From positions 8,804,001 through 8,868,000 of the forward strand of contig OU612068.1 of the NCBI GenBank assembly GCA_914767715.1: a DNA stretch of 64,000 bases, read 5' to 3'. Origin of the DNA: Membranipora membranacea. Lineage: Eukaryota > Bryozoa > Gymnolaemata > Cheilostomatida > Membraniporidae. Shown piece by piece: positions 34,751 to 44,381 of the stretch (the first letter of the stretch is position 1; the number at the start of each line of letters is the position of its first letter). Both the position numbers and the translations under genes were made by a program. The notes below the pieces were generated by a model. That model made no database searches, was not told the DNA's origin, and was given only the letters and a program-made list of their open reading frames with translations.

Positions 34751-35188
34751 GTGCATTTTCCGGCTGTGCATATGCGTGGGCACCAGCCCATCATGGGATA
34801 TGTGACACCAATAAATCCAGGAGCAGGATCCGGCGGGGAAGGAGTGACAGGGAGCGGTAGCTGTAGTATAGGGAAAAGGGGAAGAAGGCACACAACATCT
34901 AGAAATGCATCGCAGGGATACGAGCAGCTAAACAGGAACTCAGCCTATGATTCGTATGCACAATCGAAGCCCAAATGGGCCAACTCACCTCAGATGAATT
35001 ATGAACATTTGGCTCAGACTGATGATGATGACTGTTACAACAAGCTCAATCAGGGAAACATCGCTAGACATAACAATTTTGTTCATGTATTTTTCAATAG
35101 AAACAATCAATACTCTTCACATTTTTTATATCGACCTTCATCTACCCAAAACAGTGAGACCGAGGATGTTGATGAAGAAAATCACTAG
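34751..35188 (+). pseudogene. Tyrosine-rich tail exon with ITAM-like motif, copy B (acceptor lost)
   Basis: It reads open for 145 codons and aligns with the copy A tail throughout: HQPIMGYVTPI, KRGRRHTTSRNASQGYEQL, YEHLAQTDDDDCYNKL and RPSSTQNSETEDVDEE. The acceptor that precedes the copy A exon (TTTTCCAG) is TTTTCCGG here. The frame ends at TAG right after EENH, where similarity to copy A also ends. The open frame and the conserved tyrosine pair contrast with the lost splice sites. The copy may be young and dead, or may use other splice sites. Confidence 0.6.
35000..35047 (+). other. ITAM-like tyrosine pair (copy B)
   Basis: Encodes YEHLAQTDDDDCYNKL: YxxL, eight-residue acidic spacer, YxxL, as in copy A. 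Confidence 0.5.
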
Positions 35189-35486
35189 TACCACTGCGTT
35201 TCATACCCAAGAATTGTCTGACAATTCTGTACAATTCTAGAATTGTTCGAAACTGACCCATATATCATTACCCAACCAGCAACCATTATTGTGTAATTAA
35301 CCCTGCCTGCTAAATAAATTACATTCATTATTTTCATTGTATAGTTTTAGTATAAGCCTTTACAGTGCTAGTCAATATTATATGATTGGATCGACATTGT
35401 ATTCAATGGGTTTGTATTTAGATGACCAGGCAAGATATGCTGTAATGAATAGATATTGCTGTGCAAGGTAGCATCAAGTATATAAT

Positions 35487-35520
35487 GCGGGAGGCCCAGG
35501 TTCAAATCCCCGCCGGGGCA
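35487..35520 (+). other. 3' half of a tRNA-like sequence
   Basis: GGCCCAGGTTCAAATCCCCG then CCGGGGCA gives a B box (GGTTCAAATCC) and an acceptor-type end. The 5' half with the A box is absent, so this is a SINE or tRNA fragment, not a gene. Confidence 0.4.
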
Positions 35521-35524
35521 AATC

Positions 35525-37345
35525 TTTTCTTTTCGTCATGATGGATATTAAAAGCATTCCATTCGAATTGTCCGCTCACAGTTTTTGTAAGCACAGAAAA
35601 CTCCTAGTAATGAGTATGATGACCCGACAAAATACTTATGTTCAACTCTTCTGTGTTGTACCATACCCTTCGTTATATTTTGTATATTCTGTTAATTTTG
35701 GCAGCAACTGCATAAATAGAATACATCAGCTAAACTATGCTAGCAGAATTATCAAAAAACTTTGCTACTAATAAAAATGTACAACATTGCTCACCAGTTG
35801 AGCGAGGAATTACTTTGTATCAATTGTCCTACATGCATAAGTGGAGAGAAGTGATATGTGAATGAGGCCATATTTTCCACAGAACCACTGACTACTGAAA
35901 ATATGCTGACTGATCCTAAAAAAAACTCGAACTTGGTGTCACAGCAAGTAGTATGAGTACTGATTATTGGCATAGTTTAAACTACGCTCCTTGTGATTAT
36001 TGAGAGTGAATGGCTCTCAGCTATTTCTATTTGTTAGCTAAAGATGTTCTGAGCATGGAGTTAGCTCGGAATGTAATGGTATGCGGGCTGAGGGAGGCAA
36101 AGGTAAATCAACTATTGTAAGCCTGGTATATATTCATTACCTGCCTACAAAGGAGCTCATGATGTTATACTATATCATTCTCAGCCATCTCAGTTATATG
36201 GTGTACAGGAAACAATTTTGGCATTTTTCTCTCTCACTCTTGGATGGTAGTTCCCTAGTAGGTGTTGGCACTAGTACAGATAGTATTAAAATGTTAGACT
36301 AAGACTAGTGGCAACACCCGTTAAAAGTAATAAATTTTAATCTGTCAGCTTGAGTGGCACAAGCAGGGAGGTTAACCAATAACAGGCATAATTACATAAA
36401 TACCTTGATATCCTTGCTTTCACACACATTCCATTGCACTTGTAACAAGTCATCATGACACACTTGTGGAATCAGAGAGACAGGAGTCATTGTAAGCTGA
36501 CCTAACTTCCTGTCCTTTGCTGCTGATAATGAATGCGGTGAGTTGTTAATTTCGCGAATATTAATGTTTATAATGATGGTTGTTTGGTCAGAAGTGCAAT
36601 CATGATCATTCTTTGACAGAAGAGTGAGGGACGGAAAGTTGTAACCTTTTATGCAAACTTCTAGATAATTGTCCAAATTCCATTTGTATATTTTTATCAA
36701 ATTATTTTACCAAACTCTGCCTCAAAGCTCATCATTGTACAGAGTTATTATGCCAAGAATGAGATTGCAAAAAAACCTTAAATTCTCTGGCGCCCTTTTT
36801 CTACAGTATTTGCAACAATGTTTCATTGATTATCCACGCTTCTTGGACAACTTCAAGAGCTGAGCAAGCATTGTATGATAATTTGTGTGTCTACCCACAG
36901 GGTTGTCCATTTTTAAATCTACTTGTACCTTATAAGTTCTCTGAAGGTTGTCTATGAATGCCAGTGTAAACAAAATTAACATTCTGACTGGCTTATCGTG
37001 ATTACGACATCAAGGGTAAATAACTTGGATACAAACAATATATCTAATTATGCTTGGCTAAGATGTTGATGTCAAATGAAAGGTAAACAATTGGCAAATA
37101 GACACTGTGAAGGTGTAGCTACACGAGACGATGTAATCACAGGCCGATGGCATGTCTAGACATGCTCAGGCGATCTCATACTGCTATACAGGCCTATGAG
37201 TTAGTACACGATGGTCTAGTGAGTCATAGTGAGGTCATAAATAATGTGCCTAGATTGACCAATGAACTCCCTCAGTTCAATTGATTGACCAATGATATTT
37301 AATGGGCGTGTTAACAAATGACCGGATAAAGATGTCATATTAAAT
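35525..37345. other. No recognisable gene; probable inserted sequence within copy B
   Basis: No coherent coding signal. It lies between the point where copy B loses similarity to copy A (about 35187) and the detached piece of tail at 37347, so it may be inserted DNA. It contains a 15-bp hairpin at 36261-36318. Confidence 0.35.
36261..36318. repeat. Hairpin with 15-bp stem
   Basis: GGTGTTGGCACTAGT (36261-36275) pairs with ACTAGTGGCAACACC (36304-36318), with one mismatch, around a 28-base loop. Confidence 0.6.
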
Positions 37346-37346
37346 C

Positions 37347-37395
37347 CCAAAACACACAATTATATTACTCTACATTCATATTACAATATGTATAG
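37347..37395 (+). pseudogene. Detached 3' end of a tail exon of the membrane family
   Basis: CCAAAACACACAATTATATT followed by ACTCTACATTCATATTACAA translates as KTHNYITLHSYYN. It matches the last coding stretch of copy A (KTHNYITVHPYYNVV, 14407-14454) almost base for base. The match begins and ends abruptly. Confidence 0.65.
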
Positions 37396-37399
37396 GGTT

Positions 37400-38800
37400 A
37401 ACAAACATTATTGTCTCGGTTCATTAAAAGTATTTTGGCTTCAAGTTGCTGAAGAGTTATCTTCTCATTTTCATACAATTTCGTTCTTATTATGAACTAG
37501 AAGTTATCTTACCTTGCCCAATTTTTCATATCAAGTCCTTGTATCCGGCTAAACATAGAGAATTATTTACAGAAGAAGAATCTAGGATCAAAAATTGAAT
37601 GTCTCCAAATATCAGAAATCGTACCAGCGAACAATTTTTTCCCGTGTACAGGTAATATTTCAAACTCCAAGCACCAAGCAGAACATCAACTGTTTCAATC
37701 TCTTTAAATAACTCTCCATAACCCCTTATAATTGCCAGATAATAATAGAATAGATAGCGATAGGTATTTGATTTACTATTTCCAATCCAAATTCATTATT
37801 ACTGCTTTTAATTTTTGCTGGACTGGGTAATAGTTCTTGAGCAGGTGGATTAAATGAGGTGGCATAATTCATCTACTGGTACTTGAATAAACCCACCTTA
37901 TCCAGTGATATGAAAAAAGTTTGAGCCAGGGATACCAATCAAACAATTATAAATTTTTTTAATCCTAAGAAATACACAAGAAGGCACTATCACATTTCAA
38001 ACAAGGATTAATCGAGGAAACAATGTAAATTAAAAATGATTGAAGTTTATCAGGATTGTTTCAAAAATAAAGTCTTTCAAGCAAAATCAACATAAATGCC
38101 ATTGGATTGCCTGTTGCCTGTAGAGTGGTGAAAAATGCTCAAATATTGACTTATTTTTTTGGTTATTATTTTCTCAATACCTATAATACAGCCACTCAAT
38201 ACTTCGATATTTAAAAAAAAACATATGCAGCCTTTTTCAGATTGTTGTTGCATCTAAATCTGATCACCACCAGTCCACTACTATAGTACTATCTTCATTT
38301 CTACTTTTTGCAGTTTTTATTGTATGGCCAAATCACAAATCACAAGATTTCCATCCTGATTTCATGAAGGATCCAGTCTCCACCATAAATTTGCACATCC
38401 CTATCCGATGATGTACTATTAAAACAGATAGTACAAACTAGCTGCTCAAACAAAGATTATTTGTGAAATTGTCACATAGCCAATATAGTGTTTTTGATTT
38501 GTTGGGCCGGGGAGAGAGCCGATGCCTGGTAATATGGTGTTTTCAGGGAAGTACATTTTTCCTTAATATTGCTTACCTTCTGATCAATGTTAGATGTGGG
38601 AAATTGGATTGACGACACAACTTTTACTCGATATGCAGGCTCTGTATCAATTGCGTTATCGGAACAAGTGATGTGACACTCCTAATCTATAACCAGACTG
38701 AGGGCCAGCTCAGGAAGTACTTTCAGGAGACACCCATATGGCCTGGCATTGCCTCTTTCACTCAACCTACCAATGAACGCCAACACATTGGCTAGTTGCC
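37400..38800. other. No recognisable gene
   Basis: AT-rich sequence with no long open frames. Confidence 0.5.
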
Positions 38801-38804
38801 ACAG

Positions 38805-39348
38805 TAAATTGCTCCAGTGGTAGCATGGTTTTTACACAGATGGGAGAAAAATAATGCTATCGATAGTGAACTGACTCGGTACAACAGGAAGTATTCTTTA
38901 CAAGGTTCAAACATCCAGCTAAAGCGTATCGATGCAATTGGGCCTTCTGTTGTGCTGCTTGGTGAATGGAAAAGTAAACCTTTGACCATGCATATCTTTG
39001 TTTGTTTTAGTCCAGTAAAACATAATGGCTTGCAAGCTTTTAATTCAGATATCAAGACCGAACTTTATTTTGTAACGGAAACATAATGAGAGAAAAACTT
39101 TTTTATAAAACAGCTGTTGCAGACCATTAATATATTGTGTGATTGTCTCTGTACAGGATCATAAATATGGTCAGGATGGTGAGAGACGTGGTCAGAAAAG
39201 GTGAACTGTTTTACTACTTTGACAAAGAGGTGAACACCCTGTACCGGCATCAACCAAGAAGCGAGCCGCCATGAAAAATCTGGCAAATTTCCTTAGTGGC
39301 ACAGTAGATTCAGGAGACTACATGAGGCTGTTGAGATTTGATGAATAG
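38805..39348 (+). pseudogene. Decayed coding remnant of unknown family
   Basis: Two coding-looking stretches on one strand. 38817-39086 reads VAWFLHRWEKNNAIDSELTR then IQLKRIDAIGPSVVLLGEWK. After a GT-ACAG-like gap, 39158-39348 reads MVRDVVRKGELFYYFDKEVN then, one frame over, KKRAAMKNLANFLSGTVDSG ending RLLRFDE and TAG. The composition is protein-like (W, charged and hydrophobic alternation), and a splice acceptor (TTGCTCCAG) precedes the first stretch. I do not recognise the family. The frame change near 39230 suggests it is broken. Confidence 0.35.
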
Positions 39349-39910
39349 ATAATCTCCTACCAGACTCTTTCCCAAACTGGCAACATAACTCCTGATTTGG
39401 ATTTCCATATAATCTTCATGCCCTAATTCATTTTTAATAGTGTTTCAAAACAATAATGAACACAGTTATATTATGGGTTTTTTAATGAATTAGCATTAGG
39501 TTTGATTGTTTGGTGGTCAGTTTGTCACCTGATTGATGGCTCCATAATGAATTTATCTTTTGATGACAAAGAAGTAAAAACTTTATACTGCTGATTATCA
39601 ATAAGTAGGGATTGCTTCCCCTTTGTGAGACGAAGGGCAACTCCTATATGATGTTTATGGACAATAAAACATATATCATACCAAAATATCGAATACCATA
39701 TCAAAATTCGATTCCACCAAAGATGATCTACCGTACCAAATGCAACTTTTTGTCGATCCTCTTAGACATTTGCTATATCGTGAGTAACAACACTTGATTT
39801 TAATAGATAAGAGCTATCGTGTTTGACTTTTAGTTAATAGGTGTATCACAGGAAACTCTTTTCATAACAGTACATGATTCAGAGAACTGCAGTAACAAAT
39901 TTCATATTGT

Positions 39911-40124
39911 CTATCGATCTTGCTTATAATATTGATAAAAAATCAATAGTTGGCATTTCTCTGCAACACACAGATGTTCAACTTCGAGCCCTGAGACAAT
40001 AACTGTTTCAAAACCTTCGCTATTGAACCCATCCAATGACCAGCACCTTGCAGCATGAAGTTTCTCTAGTGTGTTGAAGTGCATATCATTCCCTAACTTC
40101 AACTTCTCAGTGCATGTGTCCTTG
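39911..40124 (-). CDS. Possible coding exon fragment, unassigned
   Basis: On the minus strand, after an acceptor (AATCTAAATAG), an open frame reads DKDTCTEKLKLGNDMHFNTL, EKLHAARCWSLDGF and GLEVEHLCVAEKCQLL before a stop. The spacing of Leu and Cys is faintly like leucine-rich repeats. There is no supporting neighbour exon. It lies downstream of the D8C gene on the same strand. Confidence 0.22.
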
Positions 40125-40236
40125 TCATCTATTTAGATTCAATGACATAAAAAAATGCAGATCCATTTTGATAAATATGAATGTGTTCTTAGGAGACATA
40201 AATAAAACTTCAGAGGAGTTGCAGAGGGGTGCATTG

Positions 40237-40242
40237 ATTTTT
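40237..40242 (-). terminator. Candidate polyadenylation signal for the D8C gene
   Basis: TTTATT on the plus strand (AATAAA on the minus strand) lies about 1.1 kb after the D8C stop codon. The 892-bp MITE occupies most of that distance, so before the insertion the signal would have been about 230 bp from the stop. Confidence 0.3.
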
Positions 40243-40464
40243 ATTTTTCATCAGATATTTAATTCCAAAAATACCACACATTAAATTGACAGCAAATATA
40301 TTTTAACATTGATAATTTGAAAAAAACAATGACTTATTAAGGTAGTTGAAATAACTAAATATTACAACAACCTGCCATCATTTAAGTAAAATTTGAATCA
40401 TCTCTACCCTCCAAAAGACTGGATTTGTGAAATGAGCAATACTATAGCCATAATCAGCCATATT

Positions 40465-41356
40465 TAGGGGTGGAACGACCTCTTGAGGTTGGAGTTGAAT
40501 TTCGGATATTTGACCTCGGATTCAACCACAAACCGGATCGGATATGTGTTACGTCTGATCCGAGATGATACGTTTTTAATCAACACTTACTTAGAATCAT
40601 TTATCTCACTAAAAATGACAAGGAAAGAAGTATGATAGTCATTAATTTGTGGTTTAGATTAGATAATGGAGTTTGGCTGAAAACACTCAGTGGTGATCAG
40701 TAGGCAATCAATACCTAGCTTATTTTCATAGCTATTGTTGCTGATTAAATTAATTTTGATGGATGTGTTTTTCTGCTGATATTGAGAGAAGCATCTTTAC
40801 TCAGATCGTTGTGAATAAGGACATAATTTTTGTCCAATGATGGTCCCTGTAACAAACTATCTAGTTTAATGTACAAGGTTATCCTCTTCTTCAAAGTAGG
40901 AGGACAATTCCTATCCTAATCACAGCAGAGAGTTTGGGACATATCAGCAGGGAGTTTGTTCAAACTCAGTGATTACAAACATCGGGGTTTGAGTGATCCT
41001 GGCAAATTGAGTCAAGAGATCTTTGTACTCATTAAATGATACTTTCAAATAAACTGTTTGTGTGATCCTTGCACCGTGGCTGTTTGAGTGATAAGTTGGT
41101 CCTTGTAAAGTATTATATCCAAGCAGATAGATACATGCGCATTTAAATTTGGGTAATGGTTCTCATGGAAAAGACTGTTGACGCTGTTTACCCATGTATT
41201 CAATGACCTTAACTGTATATTATGGTGCAAAAGTACAGCTGCTTGGACTTAGCGTTTGTGCGCGTTATCCGGATCCGGATCCGATCTGAGGTTGAATTTA
41301 TCGACGGATCCGATATCCGATCCGAGGTTGCCTAACCCTGATCCGTTCCACCCCTA
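40465..41356. mobile_element. Non-autonomous hAT-type element (MITE) with 8-bp target duplication
   Basis: The ends are TAGGGGTGGAACG and CGTTCCACCCCTA, a perfect 13-bp terminal inverted repeat. They are flanked by GCCATATT on both sides (40457-40464 and 41357-41364), the 8-bp duplication made by most hAT transposases. The 892-bp interior has no open frame with homology. Near both ends are repeated GGATCCGGATC / GATCCGAGGTTG-type subterminal motifs, as in hAT transposase binding regions. Confidence 0.85.
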
Positions 41357-41367
41357 GCCATATTAGG

Positions 41368-42108
41368 TTAGTTCATACCACAGAAACCAAAATCACAGTG
41401 TTCATCACCATCATATCGGTACACAAAATCACCAAGAGCATAAGAACATCGGATCACACTAACACTTTTATTGAATTGTTTACAATTCTTGTAAAACGAT
41501 CCATACGCAGTTATAGCTGTCACAATTCCGATATTTCCAGGCATAGGTTCATCACTCCATAGACCTACATTAGTCCCACAGCTGAACTGAGGAGGACAGT
41601 TGTTCAGTAGATGGTTTCCTGCTTCTCCGCTGAACCGAAACCAAGGTCGTCCTGACTCAATCATCCAGCGAGTATCGCAGTTATATTTTCCCGCATTTAA
41701 GCCACTTCCATTGATGTCCCTTCTCCAAGAATCGGTCAGTGCTACTGCTCTATGACACTCTTGTGGGTTGAGCCTCCCTGTTCTTGCTGTTGTTGAGGTT
41801 GTAGTGGGAGTTGTAGATGTAGACAATTTCTCTTTCCGACATTTGATTAGCATCTGGATGAGTTCTTCCTGAAACTTCTCTTCTAGCTCATAGAGGATTC
41901 CATCCCTGCTTGTCTTTGGAAGTTCTCTTCTTGTAACATCTCCAGCAGGGTCTGTGCAGTTCTCAGAGATGAGGGTGTCATGTAGAATCCGGTTCTTTGC
42001 CCTATGTCTCTCAAGCTGTCTTCCACTGGTTGGATCGTATAAACTGCAGCCCACGATATGGAACAACAGGAGAAGACATCCTGACAGCAGAGAGGTTTTG
42101 CTGAACAT
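41368..42108 (-). CDS. Secreted D8C-domain (uromodulin/OIT3-type) protein
   Basis: 246 residues. A signal peptide (about residues 1-21, LLSGCLLLLFHIVG core) is followed by a charged linker with a short helical stretch (YELEEKFQEELIQML) and a threonine-rich spacer (about 96-109, TSTTPTTTSTT, likely O-glycosylated). The C-terminal domain, residues 118-246, has exactly eight cysteines (118, 144, 171, 177, 209, 221, 238, 243) and the landmarks PWFRFSGEAGNHLLNNC, CGTN..LW and DFVYRY...C.FGFCG. These correspond to the eight-cysteine D8C domain of uromodulin, GP2 and OIT3. The protein is probably extracellular and disulfide-rich. The whole coding region is one exon, and the start follows a 5'UTR acceptor by 16 bases. 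The frame is intact, and nothing else in the window suggests a partner. Confidence 0.7.
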   Translation of the reverse strand: MFSKTSLLSGCLLLLFHIVGCSLYDPTSGRQLERHRAKNRILHDTLISENCTDPAGDVTRRELPKTSRDGILYELEEKFQEELIQMLIKCRKEKLSTSTTPTTTSTTARTGRLNPQECHRAVALTDSWRRDINGSGLNAGKYNCDTRWMIESGRPWFRFSGEAGNHLLNNCPPQFSCGTNVGLWSDEPMPGNIGIVTAITAYGSFYKNCKQFNKSVSVIRCSYALGDFVYRYDGDEHCDFGFCGMN

Positions 42109-42124
42109 TGCACTAAAAATATCT

Positions 42125-42347
42125 CTAAAACAAAAACAATGACATAAACAAGACTGTTTGATTTACTTGTACCATTGCAATGTATCATTTTGGCTGTTGA
42201 ACCACACCATTTAGTCTGTATTTTCAGGAACTCAGGGCTTCAATGAAATGATACAATTTCTGCCTCACTTCATCTCATGGCCTAAACAAGCAGATGGTAA
42301 AACAACATTCATGAACCTTATAATCAATTAGTGATTCTGGAACTTAC
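42125..42347 (-). other. 5'UTR intron of the D8C gene
   Basis: Minus-strand donor CAGG|GTAAGT (42347) and acceptor TTTTGTTTTAG (ending 42125) enclose 223 bp. The coding start lies 16 bases after the acceptor. The upstream non-coding exon would run from 42348 to about 42480. Confidence 0.55.
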
Positions 42348-42504
42348 CCTGATGTTTCTTGTATTCAGACACTTCCACGCAGCTCTACTTCAATAATTCA
42401 GTGTGATTTGTAACTCCTATTCATTCAGTTCTCAGTTAAAGAGAAGTAACAGGTGTCTTAATCACCCCTCCACTCTACTTGTGAGTAGAGTTGCATATAT
42501 GCTA

Positions 42505-42518
42505 TACTTATATCATGT
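42505..42518 (-). promoter_or_regulatory. Possible TATA element of the D8C gene
   Basis: On the minus strand GATATAAGTATAG lies about 150-160 bp upstream of the 5'UTR donor, at a plausible distance from a first exon starting near 42480. Weak evidence in AT-rich DNA. Confidence 0.25.
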
Positions 42519-42839
42519 GAAAATACAGATGTTCGAGTTACTAAACACATAGATATGGAAGCAACACAAACATTGATATAACCAGTGTAGTACTATATCA
42601 CATATAACCAATAGATGAGTCAGGGGTGTAACTTTTAGAAAAAGCCAGGGGCGGTATGAGATACGTGCGCAGCGCGTTCCTCGTCGCTTAGCGGCGAGTA
42701 CAACAGTTGGGGAGTTTGGGGCGGAGCCCCGGCCGCCATAGCTTTTTGGACTATTTATTTGCATATAAAGTATAAAGCAAGAGTATGAAAAATATTTTCA
42801 GATAATGCTGAAATAATGTTCAAGATTCTTAGTCACAGC

Positions 42840-43495
42840 CTACTTGGTGGCAATCCTGTCAGAGCGACCAGGCTTAGCGCTCACAAACTGTTTGATTACA
42901 GCCTGGATATGCATATTGCTGGTTACCTCCTCATAGATGTGGAGGACCATCAGAGAGTTAAGACGGTGCTCAGGCATCGTAGATCTGAGGTAGGTCTTAA
43001 CTCGAGGAAGTGTCGAGAAAGACCTCTCAGAGACCGCATTTGTGGCAGGAAGGACAATAAGTAACTTTACAATAACTCTTATCTCGCTAAAAATACCTTT
43101 AGAAGGCAAAGCCTTGAATGACTTGATGAACTGATTTAATGTCCCCACTTCTTCCTGTTCACAGACAGACTTCAGTAGCTGGAGCTGTGTGGCCAACTTA
43201 GCAAAGTCCACATCCTCCCTATTCTTTTGTTACAGCTCTGGGGAAACCAGGTGAAGATATAGCTCACCCTGAGCGGCAGAGAGCACGATGTTTTGAAGTG
43301 TTATGTATGTCTCTAAACCTGGCTGAATATACCTCCCCTCAATAGCTACAATAGCAAAGTCAACAACCTCATAAAATAGCTGTCTGTAGACATCCTTGGG
43401 TGTCTGGTGGTGGTGTGACTCCCCCTGCCCATCCTCATAAAGCGATGGTACCTTCTTTCTTTTCAGTACAGGCTCATCCAAGTCTGAGAAAAATG
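42840..43495 (-). pseudogene. hAT transposase, last exon (C-terminal dimerisation domain)
   Basis: The reading starts after an acceptor (GCAGACCAG, exon from 43495) as AFFSDLDEPVLKRKKVPSLY. It runs through RQLFYEVVDFAIVAIEGRYI, typical of ZMYM1-like hAT proteins, to a single in-frame TAA at 43228-43230. It then continues in the same frame with DVDFAKLATQLQLL and the hAT dimerisation signature LLIVLPATNAVSERSFSTL, TYLRSTM and RLNSLMVLHIYEE. The in-frame stop would remove the dimerisation domain. Read-through or a sequencing difference cannot be excluded. Confidence 0.75.
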
Positions 43496-43716
43496 CTGGT
43501 CTGCTGTGACAAAATTTACTTTGACAGACTATTTATCTACAAGGTCGGAGTTGGGTGAAGGCTGGTGTATGGGATTATAGAAGAATAATTATAAAATTTT
43601 ACAACAATGACAATCAAATCTGAGGTTATCACTGTTTATACCACAAAAATAGCTACGACCACAATTTTTTGTTTTGTCCTGTTAAAGACAATGCCTATAC
43701 TATCATCACGACTTAC

Positions 43717-43915
43717 CAAGATCTTCTTTAAGCTGTATAGCTTTATCATAAAGCTTGTCATAGCGCTCACTGGCCCTCATCTGCTTGAGATGGTTGACAG
43801 TTGTCTTAGCCATTGCCTGGCCATCACTTGCTGTCAGGTTTGTTGCCTGCAGCGACTTGGCTAGATAACCTCGTTGGGAATGGAAAGTCAGGCTTGGGTA
43901 CATGTTTCACTAGCA
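43717..43915 (-). pseudogene. hAT transposase internal exon with frameshift and fused halves
   Basis: Acceptor TTATTACAG and donor CTTG|GTAAGT. The first part reads VLVKHVPKPDFPFPTRLSS in the frame set by the upstream exon. The second part reads LQATNLTASDGQAMAKTTVN in another frame, and only that frame joins correctly to the last exon. The 199-nt length and the frame change near 43845 agree. In related hAT proteins several hundred residues containing the catalytic DDE core separate these two blocks, so this exon probably marks an internal deletion. Confidence 0.6.
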
Positions 43916-44054
43916 CTGTAATAAATAAGTATACTGATATTGTATTCTGGTCGGTAAAATCGATACACTGAGCTAAAATATAAGTTTTCGGTAGCTATCC
44001 AATAATGTCACCATTCGGAAGATGGTCATATGGTTCAGACAAGGATGTTCTTAC

Positions 44055-44211
44055 CATCATGAAAGTTTGATTTGGCAGCAGTTGTTTCTCCAGTATCGGT
44101 TTGATCTTGTCTTCTAGTGTTAGCTACATCCTCATTCACACACTCTTCTACAAAGACATCGGAGGAGTCAGTATACAAATCAACCAGCAACACGTCAGTC
44201 TCCTCAGTAAC
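44055..44211 (-). pseudogene. hAT transposase N-terminal exon
   Basis: Acceptor CTTCATAG, donor GATG|GTAAGA. It reads VTEETDVLLVDLYTDSSDVF and DQTDTGETTAAKSNFHD, acidic and without known motifs. Its phases (0 in, 1 out) match both neighbouring exons. No BED zinc finger is seen. Confidence 0.5.
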
Positions 44212-44356
44212 CTATGAAGTGAAACAATAAACGTCATAAGACAGTGGAATTAGTTTGAACACTCTACCCTAACTACATGCAGCAGAGGATATCTCATATA
44301 TATGAGACTCAAAATATAGGGGGACATGCAGAGCTTGAGCATACCAACTGGTTTAC

Positions 44357-44381
44357 CTGACTCGTGATAGGAGGTTGATCG
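44357..44381 (-). pseudogene. 25-nt hAT transposase mini-exon
   Basis: CTCTTCCACAG acceptor and GTCAG|GTAAAC donor bound 25 nt reading DQPPITSQ, ending in phase 0 as the next exon requires. The start codon lies upstream and was not identified. Confidence 0.35.
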
